Source of the DNA: JAPLUA01 sp964625855
Lineage (GTDB): Bacteria; Verrucomicrobiota; Verrucomicrobiia; Limisphaerales; UBA8199
Length of the DNA stretch: 64,000 bases
Direction of reading: 5' to 3'
Assembly (NCBI GenBank): GCA_964625855.1
Contig: CAZVFC010000041.1
Span: forward strand, 20,477 to 84,476
Under the pieces are notes generated by a model. That model was not told the DNA's origin and did no database searches. It was given only the letters and a program-made list of their open reading frames with translations. This document shows positions 9,918-18,843 of the stretch, piece after piece (the first letter of the stretch is position 1; every line of letters starts with the position of its first letter). The translations under genes and the position numbers were made by a program.

Positions 9918-11297
9918 TTAATCCGTATAGCCGTGCGGCTTGGCCTTCCAGCCCAGCGCGCAGGCCAGCGTGCCGATGGCCGCCACGATGAGCATGCCCA
10001 TGAACCCCGCATCCCAGCCGTAGGTCTGAACGAGCTTGCCCAAGCCCCATCCGGAAAGGGTGGTGCTGGCGTAGCCGAAGAAGCCGGTCAGTCCGACACC
10101 CGTCGCGGCGGCGCGTTTGGTGGCGAGGTTGGCGGCAGCAATGCTAATGAGGCACTGCGGGCCGTAGATGAAGAAACCCGAGGCGCAGAGGAGCAGGGTG
10201 TTGAGCAACATGGATTGGCCCGCCACCTTCCAGAACAGCAGCACCGAAACCCCGGCCATCGCCATGTAAAACACGCAGGAGCGGAAGCCGCGCCCGCCAA
10301 ACAGCCGGTCGGTCAGCCAGCCGCCGATCAGCGCGCCGGTCATGCCGGAAATCTCATACCCGGCGACCATCCAGCCGGCGTGGGTCAGTTGCAGGCCCTT
10401 GGCTTGCGTGAGCAGCGTGGGGCCCCAATCCAGCATGGCGTAGCGGATCGTATAGACGAAGAAGTTCGCCACCGCCAACAGCCAGATGTAGGGATTGCTG
10501 AACACGTACTTGACGGCGACGGCTTTCCAGTCGGAGCTCTCACCCGCAGTGGTTTTGACGTGAGTGCCTCGAACCTCGGGCAGGCCGACCGATTGGGGCG
10601 TGTCGGGCAAGGCCCACCAAAGGAAGGCGGCGCAGAGGAATGCCAGCGACGCGGGCACAAAGAAGCAAAGCCGCCAGTTGCCGTACCAGGCGAGCAGGTA
10701 GCCGCACAACACGACCACCATGCCGGCGCCGATGTTGGTGGAGGCGTTCCAGATGGACATCTTGGTGGCGAGTTCCTTGGGCGGAACCCAGTGGGTGAAG
10801 GCCCGCGCGCAGGGCGGAAAGCCCATGCCCTGAAACCAGCCGTTGATCATCCAGAAAATGCCCAGCGCCGTCACCGCCGAGCTCAGGCCAAAGCAGACGT
10901 TCACTAGTGCCGACAGGAACAGGCCGGCGGCCATGAAGGTGCGGACATTGGAGCGGTCCCCAAAGAAGCCGTTGGCGAACTTCGACACGCCGTAGAGCAC
11001 GCCGTGCAGGGTCAGGAACAGGCCGAGATCGGACTTCATGATGCCCAGGTCCTTCTCCATCACCGGCATGGCCATGCTCAGGTTCTTGCGAACCAGGTAG
11101 TAGGTCGCGTAGCCGATGATGGTGGCGACGATCATGCGCCGCTCCCAGTATCGGTGTTTGGTTTCCACCAGCCCCGGGTCCGATTCTATCACCGCCGCCA
11201 CCGGCGCCGGCTCGAAGATCCGCAGCAGCAGCGGGAACCGTTTGGGAGCCGCGGGTTGCGGCGTGGTTGATTCCGTCTGGAGCGTCGGCGCTGACAT
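9918..11297 (-). CDS. MFS transporter of the organophosphate:phosphate antiporter (GlpT/UhpT-like) family
   Basis: The 459-residue protein has about twelve hydrophobic segments. Its start, RYWERRMIVATIIGYATYY followed by LVRKNLSMAMPV, is the usual beginning of OPA family transporters, as is the GDRSNVRTFMAAGL loop. The GFPPCARAFTHW segment is also typical. These antiporters bring in glycerol-3-phosphate or hexose phosphate in exchange for phosphate. Placement directly after glpD (39 bases) favours glycerol-3-phosphate as the substrate; that is inference. It sits in the inner membrane. Confidence 0.87.
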   Translation of the reverse strand: MSAPTLQTESTTPQPAAPKRFPLLLRIFEPAPVAAVIESDPGLVETKHRYWERRMIVATIIGYATYYLVRKNLSMAMPVMEKDLGIMKSDLGLFLTLHGVLYGVSKFANGFFGDRSNVRTFMAAGLFLSALVNVCFGLSSAVTALGIFWMINGWFQGMGFPPCARAFTHWVPPKELATKMSIWNASTNIGAGMVVVLCGYLLAWYGNWRLCFFVPASLAFLCAAFLWWALPDTPQSVGLPEVRGTHVKTTAGESSDWKAVAVKYVFSNPYIWLLAVANFFVYTIRYAMLDWGPTLLTQAKGLQLTHAGWMVAGYEISGMTGALIGGWLTDRLFGGRGFRSCVFYMAMAGVSVLLFWKVAGQSMLLNTLLLCASGFFIYGPQCLISIAAANLATKRAAATGVGLTGFFGYASTTLSGWGLGKLVQTYGWDAGFMGMLIVAAIGTLACALGWKAKPHGYTD

Positions 11298-11336
11298 TTG
11301 CGCAGAGACTGCCTAAAGCGCTGGAAGAGAGGAAGC

Positions 11337-12845
11337 TTACTTTTGCCTGCCCGTCATTCGGGCATAGCGCTCCAACTCAGCTTGGCGGGTCTCGGCGGAC
11401 CAGCCAAGCAGCGCGGCCATCCAATCGGCGACCTGCTGGGCCTTTACGGCGGCGTCCCGGAAAAACCAGTGCCAGCTCGTCCGCCGCACCATCAGGTCGT
11501 CCAGGTGCACCGCCCATTCCCGCGTCACGTAATGCTCGACCGCCGGGCGACCGAACGCCGGCGGTAGAATGCCGCTGACGCCACTCGTCTCGGACACCGG
11601 CAGCAACGGCTCCTGCGCCGTGCGGCAAGACGCCACGCTCACCTCCGCGCCTTTTAGGCCCTTCAGTTTCTTGATGATCTGATCCACCGTCTGCTCGGCC
11701 ATGTGCCGGTAGGTGGTCAGCTTGCCTCCCGCCACATCCCACCAACCCGGCTCCGGATTATGAATCTCGTGCGCGCGCGATACGTCTGACGGCCCGCCGT
11801 TCGGGTTGGCCACCAGGGGGCGCAGCCCGGCCCACGCGCTGATAACATCCTTCTCCGTCAGCTTCGCATTCGGGAAGAACTGGTTGGTCACCTTCAGCAC
11901 ATACGCGATGTCCCCGGCGTCGGCCCACACGTCTTCCAGCGACCCATTGTAATCGGTGTCGGTCGTGCCGATGATAGTCCGCTCGCCCCACGGGATGACA
12001 AAGAGGATGCGCTTGCCTTCGGTCATCACCACCGTGTCAGTCACCGGCGCCCGCGAGTGTTCGACGACCAGGTGAATGCCCTTGGTGGCGCGAAGTTTAA
12101 CGCGGCTGTGGGGCAGGCCGTCCGCCCACGGGCCGGTGGCGTTGACCACTGCGTACGCACGCACCTTGAAGGTCCTCCTGGCCAGGACGTCCTCAACTTC
12201 ACATTCCCATAGCCCGGAGCGCGTCGCGTTCTTGTAACGGCAGTAATTGAGCAACGTCGCTCCCTTCGCCGCCGCCGAGCGCAGCGTGTCCAGCGTCAGC
12301 CGCGCGTCATTGGTGAACCCGTCGTAGTAGCGCACGGCGCCATTGAGGCCCTTGGGGGTCAGGCCCGGCACCATTTTGAGCACGTCCTGCTGGCTGTGCC
12401 AGGTGGACTTGCCCAGGTTGCGCCCGCTGCACAACAGGTCATAAATCTTCACGCCGATCTTCAATTGCCACAGCACCCAGTCCTTGTTGCCGCGATAGGT
12501 GGGAAAGATGAACGGCAGCGGGTCCGCCAGGTGCGGCGCGATGTGGTGAATCACCTTCTTCTCAACGCTCGCCTCGTGCACCAGGCCGACGCGCCCCTGC
12601 GCCAGGTAGCGCAGGCCGCCATGCAGCAGGCGGCTGGAGCGGCTGCTGGTGCCAAACGCAAAGTCATGCTGCTCGATCAGCGCCACCCGCAAGCCGCGCA
12701 TCGCCGCGTCCCGGGCCACGCCGGAGCCGACGATGCCGCCGCCGATAATCAAAACGTCAAACTGGCCTTGTTCCAAAGACCGCACCGCGGCCTGGCGCTG
12801 CGCGGCCTGGCTGGCGCTCGTGTTATTTGTATTCTCGTTGTTCAC
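11337..12845 (-). CDS. glpD: FAD-dependent glycerol-3-phosphate dehydrogenase
   Basis: The 502-residue protein has the FAD-binding start DVLIIGGGIVGSGVARDAA and the GlpD signature GTSSRSSRLLHGGLRYLAQG. Further motifs are LRATKGIHLVV, GERTIIGTTDTDYNG and WDVAGGKLTTYRHMAE. It oxidises glycerol-3-phosphate to dihydroxyacetone phosphate and passes electrons to quinone at the membrane. The C-terminal domain found in this family is present. It is the second gene of the operon, 15 bases after the HAD phosphatase and before the GlpT-like carrier, which makes a glycerol-3-phosphate uptake and oxidation unit. Confidence 0.93.
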   Translation of the reverse strand: MNNENTNNTSASQAAQRQAAVRSLEQGQFDVLIIGGGIVGSGVARDAAMRGLRVALIEQHDFAFGTSSRSSRLLHGGLRYLAQGRVGLVHEASVEKKVIHHIAPHLADPLPFIFPTYRGNKDWVLWQLKIGVKIYDLLCSGRNLGKSTWHSQQDVLKMVPGLTPKGLNGAVRYYDGFTNDARLTLDTLRSAAAKGATLLNYCRYKNATRSGLWECEVEDVLARRTFKVRAYAVVNATGPWADGLPHSRVKLRATKGIHLVVEHSRAPVTDTVVMTEGKRILFVIPWGERTIIGTTDTDYNGSLEDVWADAGDIAYVLKVTNQFFPNAKLTEKDVISAWAGLRPLVANPNGGPSDVSRAHEIHNPEPGWWDVAGGKLTTYRHMAEQTVDQIIKKLKGLKGAEVSVASCRTAQEPLLPVSETSGVSGILPPAFGRPAVEHYVTREWAVHLDDLMVRRTSWHWFFRDAAVKAQQVADWMAALLGWSAETRQAELERYARMTGRQK

Positions 12846-12860
12846 TGTGAATCCTTTCTC

Positions 12861-13679
12861 TTATCGGGCAGCGCGCAATCGCTCGCCCAGTTCCGCCAGC
12901 CCGGACAGCACCAGGTCCGGCGGGGGTGAATGTTTGGCGGCCTGCTCCGCGGTCGCCTCGCCGGTCAACACCAGCACGCCCAGCGCGCCGGCTTTGCGCG
13001 CCATCGCCATGTCCGTGTACAGACGGTCGCCCACCATTGCCAGTTGCTCCGGCACGAGCGCATGTCGGTGCAGAATCCCGCGCAACATGCACGGGTCGGG
13101 TTTGCCCAGCACCACATCCGGCCTGCGGCCGGCCGCCTTTTCCAGCGCGGCGCAGATCGCGCCGCAATCCACCAGCACTGTGGGCTGGTCGGTCGGACAA
13201 ATCCGGTCCGGGTGCGTGGCGATGAAAGGTTTGCCCTGGCTGATCCAGTAAGCCGTGCGGCAGAGCCGCGCGTAAGTCAGCTCGGTGTCGAATCCAACCA
13301 CCACCGCATCCGGCACATCCGCGGCGCTGTCGGCTGTCAAGGCGAAGCCGGCACTCTCCATCTCCTGCCGCATGCTGACAGTGCCTAACACGAACAGACG
13401 CCGCACTTTCGGCATCTTCTCCCGCAGATACTCGATGGTCGCCTGCGTCGAGGTGTAAAGCTGGTCAGGGCTCGCGGTGATGCCTATCTTGCCCAGGCGC
13501 GCGAGGTAGTCCTTGGAACTCTTGGAGGAGTTGTTGGTCAGGAACGTGTGGCCGATTCCCAGCTCATGCAGCAAAGCCAGGAACGGCTGGGTGGAGCCAA
13601 AAAGCGTCCCGCCGCTGTAAATGGTGCCATCCATGTCCAGCGCGACGTGGCGAATGTTCTTCAGTCGTCTATTCATCAA
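12861..13679 (-). CDS. HAD-IIA hydrolase (NagD / phosphoglycolate or glycerol phosphate phosphatase-like)
   Basis: The 272-residue protein carries all HAD motifs: ALDMDGTIYSG (catalytic aspartates near residue 15), FLTNNSSKSS (motif II), LGKPDP (motif III lysine) and MVGDRLYTDM (motif IV acids). The C2a-type cap between motifs II and III places it in subfamily IIA with NagD, PGP and glycerol-1-phosphatase-like enzymes. It is the first gene of the operon and precedes glpD by 15 bases. A glycerol phosphate substrate would fit the context, but the family is broad in substrate range. Confidence 0.88.
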   Translation of the reverse strand: MMNRRLKNIRHVALDMDGTIYSGGTLFGSTQPFLALLHELGIGHTFLTNNSSKSSKDYLARLGKIGITASPDQLYTSTQATIEYLREKMPKVRRLFVLGTVSMRQEMESAGFALTADSAADVPDAVVVGFDTELTYARLCRTAYWISQGKPFIATHPDRICPTDQPTVLVDCGAICAALEKAAGRRPDVVLGKPDPCMLRGILHRHALVPEQLAMVGDRLYTDMAMARKAGALGVLVLTGEATAEQAAKHSPPPDLVLSGLAELGERLRAAR

Positions 13680-13723
13680 TTAACTGCGCTCAGCCTTCGG
13701 GCCAAGGCCACTCTATGGTTGAG

Positions 13724-13733
13724 CGTTAACGCA
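13724..13733. promoter_or_regulatory. palindrome upstream of the glycerol phosphate operon
   Basis: GCGTTAACGC is a perfect 10-bp palindrome about 45 bases upstream of the HAD-IIA start, within TGAGCGTTAACGCACTA. Its size and place suit an operator for an operon repressor, but no regulator gene lies beside it and the site occurs once here. Confidence 0.3.
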
Positions 13734-13928
13734 CTAAGTAGCAGAATTGGTATGCCTTGTCAATAGCTAGCTAAATGGCTGTAGATTAATCACATACGCG
13801 GCCAATAGCGTAGCGCATCTACTGAAGCGGGCAGCTCCGATCATGGCAGCGGAGTGCACGGCTCAACGAGATGGCCATCCTTATCCAGCAGTCAGGCCAC
13901 GGTCTTGGTATCTGCTTGTAGCGCTTGT

Positions 13929-14858
13929 TCAATCTTCTTCGGGTTCAAGTTCGCTTGAAGCGAGTGCGGCCAGGGGTGAATCCTTCCATCCTTCTTCCTC
14001 AGCTCGCTCGACAATCATTCGGAGTTCATCGGCACCCAAATCCCGGCATCTGCACAAGTCCGCCAATTCGGCGAGCTGTGGGTCAATTGCATCACGGAAC
14101 CATTCGAGCGGCTCCTTGCCCGTCGGATTCGATCTCGACGCCCGCGCAGTCAAATAGAGGGCTAGCTTGCCGCGAGGCGTATTGAGACCGCGCAGCTCCT
14201 CGACTCCTTCACGAAGTTCCTTCTCAATGGCGATGTTGATCTGGCGGGCGCCATGAGCGTGATAAATGAAGTCGTGCAACGCGCGTCCCAGAAGAAGCAG
14301 GCGAGTGATGTGGCCGGGTGATCCTGGTTCCCGGCATGGGCCGATTTCCAGGAGCGCCAGTGCTCGGGCTGAATATGCGGCAAAGTCCGCCAGTTTCCCT
14401 CTTAACGCTGTCAGGCCAAGAATTGCTTCCAAGCGAGTGCCGCCGGCAAGGTAACGCGCCCAGATCGCCTCGAACTCCGCGTAGGGATTCCCTCGGCGGC
14501 TGGAATCCGAAAATGCTTCCGCGGCTAGGGAATAATCTCGCGAAGTGCCTCGACCATAGGCGTGGGAAAGCCCCAGGTAGTAATAATCCCAGCCGTCCTT
14601 CTCTACCAGCTCCTGAACGGCTCTAAAGGATTCGGCCACCAGCGTCCTGCCGAACGCCTTGGTCCCTATGTCGCGCTTCAAATAAGACGCTCCCTGTTCC
14701 AGAATGAGGTGTCCGAGGAGCAGACTCCCGGCAGGTGGGAATTGCTCGTGGAACTCCCACGCCAGTTTCTCTTTGGCCTTGATCTCTTTCTCCCAACCCC
14801 AGTTGCGTGCAAGGTCGAGACACCGTTCCGTGTAGGCGGTGAACTTTTCGTCCTTCAC
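13929..14858 (-). CDS. Sel1/TPR-like helical repeat protein, function unknown
   Basis: The 309-residue protein has no signal peptide. Its alternating helices contain Sel1-like pieces such as YLGLSHAYGRGTSRDYSLAA followed by AFSDSSRRGNPYAEFE. This type of alpha-solenoid usually mediates protein contacts. The likely start is GTG at 14858, where the Shine-Dalgarno-like AGGA sits too close to the start, so the true start is uncertain; an in-frame stop lies 27 bases further up. It is not close enough to its neighbours to be clearly in an operon. No specific function is proposed. Confidence 0.65.
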   Translation of the reverse strand: MKDEKFTAYTERCLDLARNWGWEKEIKAKEKLAWEFHEQFPPAGSLLLGHLILEQGASYLKRDIGTKAFGRTLVAESFRAVQELVEKDGWDYYYLGLSHAYGRGTSRDYSLAAEAFSDSSRRGNPYAEFEAIWARYLAGGTRLEAILGLTALRGKLADFAAYSARALALLEIGPCREPGSPGHITRLLLLGRALHDFIYHAHGARQINIAIEKELREGVEELRGLNTPRGKLALYLTARASRSNPTGKEPLEWFRDAIDPQLAELADLCRCRDLGADELRMIVERAEEEGWKDSPLAALASSELEPEED

Positions 14859-15044
14859 TCCTTCAGATATGTGTGAACACGGTTATCGGGCCTTTCATAC
14901 CGAGAAATACGATGGCCAAAACATTAGACCAAGGCAACTGCGGAATCGCGAGGTTCCGTGGTCACTCTCGCACCAAAGGTGCTGCCACTCATCAGCCCAG
15001 CGGCAACGCCCTGGGAACCCGACCACACCATCGCACGACCCCTT

Positions 15045-15088
15045 GCCCTGAAAGGGCGGCACACGTCCGAGTCCTGCCCTTTCAGGGC
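15045..15088. repeat. paired inverted REP-like element (twin hairpin)
   Basis: Two 13-nt arms, GCCCTGAAAGGGC (15045-15057) and GCCCTTTCAGGGC (15076-15088), are perfect inverted copies separated by 18 nt. Each arm is itself a 5-bp hairpin with a 3-nt loop, so the unit can fold as one long stem or two small ones. It lies just downstream of the transporter gene that ends at 15123 and might also stop its transcription, though no T-tract follows. Confidence 0.7.
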
Positions 15089-15122
15089 GGCGACGGGTGT
15101 GCGGCCCACCGAACTGCCCCGA

Positions 15123-16097
15123 TCACATCCATTTCCTTTTCTTGAAAAGCCAAACCTCTGCCCCCGCCATTCCAAGCAACAGGAGGCAAAAGACGCTGAA
15201 GGCCCACTTGCTTTCTGTGCCAGGTATCCCGCCCACATTAATGCCGAGCAAACCGGTGAGAAGACCGAGCGGCAGAAAAATGCCCGTAACAATGGACACG
15301 ACATACATTCTCCGGTTCATTTGCTCGGCCAGACGGTTATTGAGCTCTTCCTGCGTTACGACGGCCCGATCCCGGACCGAATCAAGATCCTCAACATATC
15401 GCGTTGTCCGGTCGGAGATTTCCCTGAGGCGCATACGTTCCATCTCATTGAGCCAGTCCACCTTCTCGCTGTATAAGCGCACCATGACATCTCGCTGCGG
15501 CGCGAGATAGCGGCGCAGGGAAATCGCGGCCCGCCGAATGTCTGAAATCTTGCGGCGCAGTTCATTGCTCTGCTCGGTAAGTACCTCATCCTCCAAGGCG
15601 TCCACGGAGTCGTCTATGCCCAAGATGATCGTCCCCATGCGCGTGACCAATCGGTCGGACAGGGCTTCCAGGAAGTCGCCTGGCCCCGTGGGCCCAGTGC
15701 CCGCCTCGACGGCCTGCCGGAGGTCATCTGTTGCCATGACGCGCCGATGCCGCAATGTCACGATGCGCCGGCTATCAATCCATAGCCGGAGGGATACCAT
15801 GTCATCCGGTTCCGCACCCGGATTGAAATTGACTCCGCGCAGAATGAGAAGCATTCCGCCATTGAGAACCAGACTTCTGGGGCGGGTTTCCTTGACCGTC
15901 AATGATTCCGCAATGACGGGATCTATCCCGCTTTCCTGGCAAAGCCAGTGCTTGGCATCGTTCGCAGCATAATCCAGGTGCAGCCAGAGCGTTCCGTCTT
16001 CCGGACGCCATTTCTTAGCGCCCTCGAAGTGGAGCGCGCTACCACCGCCGATCCCGTTCAGGACGAAGGCGAACACAAATCCGCTATTCTCGCTCAT
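15123..16097 (-). CDS. CorA/ZntB family divalent cation transporter
   Basis: I place the start at ATG 16097, where GAGGAGA gives a strong ribosome binding site; a longer frame to 16172 adds an unlikely basic leader. The resulting 324-residue protein has a large soluble N-terminal part and a long helix. Two C-terminal membrane segments follow, separated by the GINVGGIPG loop. That GxN loop with GG is typical of the ZntB branch (usually GINVGGMPG), which handles zinc, rather than the YGMNF of classical CorA. Proteins of this family form pentamers in the inner membrane. The ion carried is inferred from the loop only. Confidence 0.88.
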   Translation of the reverse strand: MSENSGFVFAFVLNGIGGGSALHFEGAKKWRPEDGTLWLHLDYAANDAKHWLCQESGIDPVIAESLTVKETRPRSLVLNGGMLLILRGVNFNPGAEPDDMVSLRLWIDSRRIVTLRHRRVMATDDLRQAVEAGTGPTGPGDFLEALSDRLVTRMGTIILGIDDSVDALEDEVLTEQSNELRRKISDIRRAAISLRRYLAPQRDVMVRLYSEKVDWLNEMERMRLREISDRTTRYVEDLDSVRDRAVVTQEELNNRLAEQMNRRMYVVSIVTGIFLPLGLLTGLLGINVGGIPGTESKWAFSVFCLLLLGMAGAEVWLFKKRKWM

Positions 16098-16206
16098 ATC
16101 ATTCTCCTCTTGCCGAACGGTGAGGATGAGCCATGACGAGGAGCGCGGCAAGCGCGCCCGAATCCTGAACAAGGCTGACCGCGCTACTCGTCATTGGATC
16201 AATCTG

Positions 16207-16542
16207 TTAGGCGGCATGGTCATACTCATACTCCTCCCAATGGACAACGGCTCTGGTCGCTGGGTCAATCTCAACGATAAAATCAGCGCCACCAGCTTGC
16301 ACTCTGCCACGCAACAACGTGACGTCACAGAATGGTAGTAATGCTGCGCGTCGGCGAACGAGCCGTGCCGTCCAATCTGGCCCACGTGGATTCAGGCGAA
16401 TCTGCTTGTCGAGGAACTCGATGTAAGACTGTTCGAATCGGTGCTCCTCCAAGCCCGTGACATCGGGTGCATGCTCGCGGAGCAGTGCCGGCAAATCTGC
16501 CGCTCCTCGAACTGCCTCGACAAATAGAGCGTGAAGATTCAT
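16207..16542 (-). CDS. hypothetical protein, 111 residues
   Basis: I chose ATG 16542 because the sequence from there (MNLHALFVEAVRGAADLPAL) looks coding, whereas the longer frame overlaps the upstream gene. The protein is acidic and soluble, ending HWEEYEYDHAA, with no motif I recognise. It starts 16 bases after the zinc-ribbon gene and is probably co-transcribed with it. If that neighbour is a SUKH-type protein this could be another accessory of the same unit, but nothing in the sequence proves it. Confidence 0.5.
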   Translation of the reverse strand: MNLHALFVEAVRGAADLPALLREHAPDVTGLEEHRFEQSYIEFLDKQIRLNPRGPDWTARLVRRRAALLPFCDVTLLRGRVQAGGADFIVEIDPATRAVVHWEEYEYDHAA

Positions 16543-16558
16543 GAACGTGTAATGCTGC

Positions 16559-17335
16559 CTAACGATGCTTGTCAGTGGCGCGCCGCCCAGGAGGTCCGAA
16601 CCGGAACAGGGACGCAATCGGCGCGTCCACTGCATGTGCCTCGTCGTCATGTGGCGGCTCACGGTCTTCATGCCAGATCAGAGATCTCACTCCAGCCGGA
16701 GAATTGTAATAGCTGACCTCACTGATCCCCATGCTGCTGAGTAAAAGGCTCAAACGACTGGCCGCGAACCTGAGGCCGTTGCGCTTGGTGGGTACACCGC
16801 CATCCCAGCCCGACAGCACGAGATGATGCACGGTCGAGGCCGCGCTAGCGGGAGACTCGATGACCCACAAGTTGCCGCTCCCGCTCGGATCGGAGCCGAT
16901 GGGCAAGAACCCGCTCGCCGGCAAAGGTAAATACGCTGAGCCTGGGGACATCATCGCCTTGAGGTCTTCAGGGCCGTTGAAGCAAAAGCAGCAAACAAAC
17001 GGATTAGGCGTGTCGCGGTACTCCAAAGTGACTCCATATATCGAGAAGCGAGCCAGCAGGCCACGATACCAATCAGGCGCCGAGTCCTGAAGATGCGAAG
17101 GCAGGGTGTGCCACTCTTCCGATGATATTTGTTTGGTCTCCACCCGGAGCTGCTTGGCCCGTGTTTCCAATGCACTGGCGGCAAGTGCCAATTCTGCTTC
17201 AGCCTGTTGGGGTGTCATCGTGACAGGCCGGTGGCGACGCTCTTTGCATGGCATGCACAAACCCCCAGTTCGTTTGGCGGTCACTGTGAGCATTTCAGCC
17301 CCGCACTTCACGCATTTCGTCTTGGGTTGTGGCAT
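16559..17335 (-). CDS. zinc-ribbon protein with possible SMI1/KNR4 (SUKH) domain
   Basis: From ATG 17335 the protein (258 residues) starts with a treble-cysteine zinc ribbon: CVKCGAEMLTVTAKRTGG followed by LCMPCK. This ribbon is often seen at the N-terminus of SMI1/KNR4-like proteins. The middle part contains LPIGSDPSGSGNLWVIES, a pattern resembling the SUKH core, in which a Gly-rich turn precedes a D/N strand. SUKH proteins are commonly immunity proteins of polymorphic toxins. The nearest RHS gene ends 10 kb away, so a partnership is speculative. The frame extends upstream to 17476, but that part overlaps the neighbouring membrane protein gene. Confidence 0.6.
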   Translation of the reverse strand: MPQPKTKCVKCGAEMLTVTAKRTGGLCMPCKERRHRPVTMTPQQAEAELALAASALETRAKQLRVETKQISSEEWHTLPSHLQDSAPDWYRGLLARFSIYGVTLEYRDTPNPFVCCFCFNGPEDLKAMMSPGSAYLPLPASGFLPIGSDPSGSGNLWVIESPASAASTVHHLVLSGWDGGVPTKRNGLRFAASRLSLLLSSMGISEVSYYNSPAGVRSLIWHEDREPPHDDEAHAVDAPIASLFRFGPPGRRATDKHR

Positions 17336-17361
17336 GCTCGAAAAATCGCGCCGAGTAACGA

Positions 17362-17853
17362 TCAGGGTGAGCGGCGCGGGCCAGCCGGCAATGGTGTTGA
17401 ATTTGTCGCAGACTGAACCGGCTGGCTCCGGTTCGCTGCGCCGTCTGGTTCGCTGCCCTTTCGCCCCTCTGCCCACTCATTCCACTGCTCCACGTTCGTG
17501 CCATAATTGAGGCCGGTGTATCGCTCCAAGGATGCAACAATGCGCTTAATGCTCTCGCGACGCTGCCTCTCCAACGCAGCCTCAACCTCCAGTGGGCCGC
17601 GGTATCCTGGACCCGGCGTATAGTAGGAGCTGATGTACCAGACCATCTCAGCGGCGTGGATAGCTGACGCGTCGTTGGTAATCCGCGCGTCCTCCACGCC
17701 CCAGGCAGCCAAGGAACGCGTAACGCTCTTCTGGTGAACACCAACACCCCACCGTTCGATGCGGGGCAAAGTCATCCAGACAGTCACTACGCCAGCGGCC
17801 ACGACGACCAAGAACGAGATCAGGACCATGCGGACTTTCCGTGAGATGCGCAT
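17362..17853 (-). CDS. hypothetical single-pass membrane protein
   Basis: The 163-residue protein starts with MRISRKVRMVLISFLVVVAA, one membrane-spanning segment (about residues 9-29). A soluble part follows, rich in charged residues and containing EMVWYISSYYTPGPGYRG. The tail is low-complexity and rich in Pro and Ser. I recognise no family. It lies 26 bases before the zinc-ribbon gene and about 150 bases after the lipoprotein gene. It is likely an envelope protein, because it is placed behind a lipoprotein and has an N-terminal anchor. Confidence 0.5.
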   Translation of the reverse strand: MRISRKVRMVLISFLVVVAAGVVTVWMTLPRIERWGVGVHQKSVTRSLAAWGVEDARITNDASAIHAAEMVWYISSYYTPGPGYRGPLEVEAALERQRRESIKRIVASLERYTGLNYGTNVEQWNEWAEGRKGSEPDGAANRSQPVQSATNSTPLPAGPRRSP

Positions 17854-18000
17854 GCTAGGGTGTGTTCAGCGAACGCTCGGCCTCAGTAGTTCCGGGCCAA
17901 CGGCGTGTGCCGTAATGCAAAATGGGAATCCCGGCATTCACTGCAAACCGTTCGTCAGGCCCGGGTTTGTCACGCGATTCTCTTGTCACCCAGCCACCTC

Positions 18001-18681
18001 CTACAGGGCCGTCAACACGCCCGTCCGAATATCGAACGACTGGAAACCCATAACGATCTGTTGGCCCGGCGAGCCCGGCCAAGTGACCAATACACTTCCT
18101 ACGAGAACCTTCACGATACCCTCCGTGGTTACTTCGAACAACGTGCCCCGAGCCCGGGCGACTCCTGTGACGAAGTCGATCTCATAGCTGTTCGAGCCTT
18201 CAGCCGGCCTAGCCACAGCACACAGCGCGCGGCCGGCCGATAGCCGCAGCCGCACGTCCACCGCGACCGGAGCCCCACCCAGACACGGCTTTCGCCCCAG
18301 ACGATTAAGGGTGAGGCACGACCCTTCATAGAGATGAATATAGTCACCGCGCCTCCTCGGGCCTCCTAAACGCACACCCGGCGGCTCGTTGCTACTACGG
18401 AGCGTGATGTGATCCGGCGGCTTGTGCTTATTACCCAGGGCGATATCAACCCCGCTATCGTTGAAGCAGGTTTCGATGACTGAGCCGGCAGGCAGTCTTG
18501 TTCCCGGCCGCAAGGCTTGCCACGGAGAGGTGGAGTCGCCCTTCCAGCGAGCCCAGCCCTTGACTCTCACGGCTGTCGCTGGCAGATCAATGGAGGTGAC
18601 GGGCGGTGGCTCAGTAGCACAGCCCAGCAGCACCAGCAGTGCGGCCCCGGTCAGGAGCACTTGAATTGGCGCAGTACGCAT
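18001..18681 (-). CDS. putative lipoprotein with FecR-like domain
   Basis: The 226-residue protein has a clear lipoprotein signal: MRTAPIQVLL, a hydrophobic run and the lipobox LVLLGC at about residue 21. The mature part has an SH3-like stretch (GTRLPAGSVIETCFNDSG) and a C-terminal beta-rich segment (YEIDFVTGVARARGTLFEV then VLVGSVLVTW). The latter resembles FecR-type domains in which a VATPTGTEFxV strand is usual. It should be anchored in a membrane facing the periplasm. Unlike true FecR proteins it has no sigma factor gene beside it, so a signalling role is not supported. Confidence 0.6.
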   Translation of the reverse strand: MRTAPIQVLLTGAALLVLLGCATEPPPVTSIDLPATAVRVKGWARWKGDSTSPWQALRPGTRLPAGSVIETCFNDSGVDIALGNKHKPPDHITLRSSNEPPGVRLGGPRRRGDYIHLYEGSCLTLNRLGRKPCLGGAPVAVDVRLRLSAGRALCAVARPAEGSNSYEIDFVTGVARARGTLFEVTTEGIVKVLVGSVLVTWPGSPGQQIVMGFQSFDIRTGVLTAL

Positions 18682-18843
18682 GGAGGGCCTAACGGTTAAT
18701 GGGCGTCATATTGGACGCAATCAAATACGTCGCGGAGCGGCGGTAAACCTTCCGAAGCTTGTTGTTCATAGCAGGTTGGGCATGGCTTGCGGTTCCAGAC
18801 TGCAAATGCAAATGCCTCAGGCCGCTTTCACGCGTCGCTGCGT

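Noticed and set aside
9786..10907. Open frame opposite the GlpT-like carrier
   Set aside because: Rich in Gly/Ala/His/Gln without a family; the carrier is clear on the other strand.
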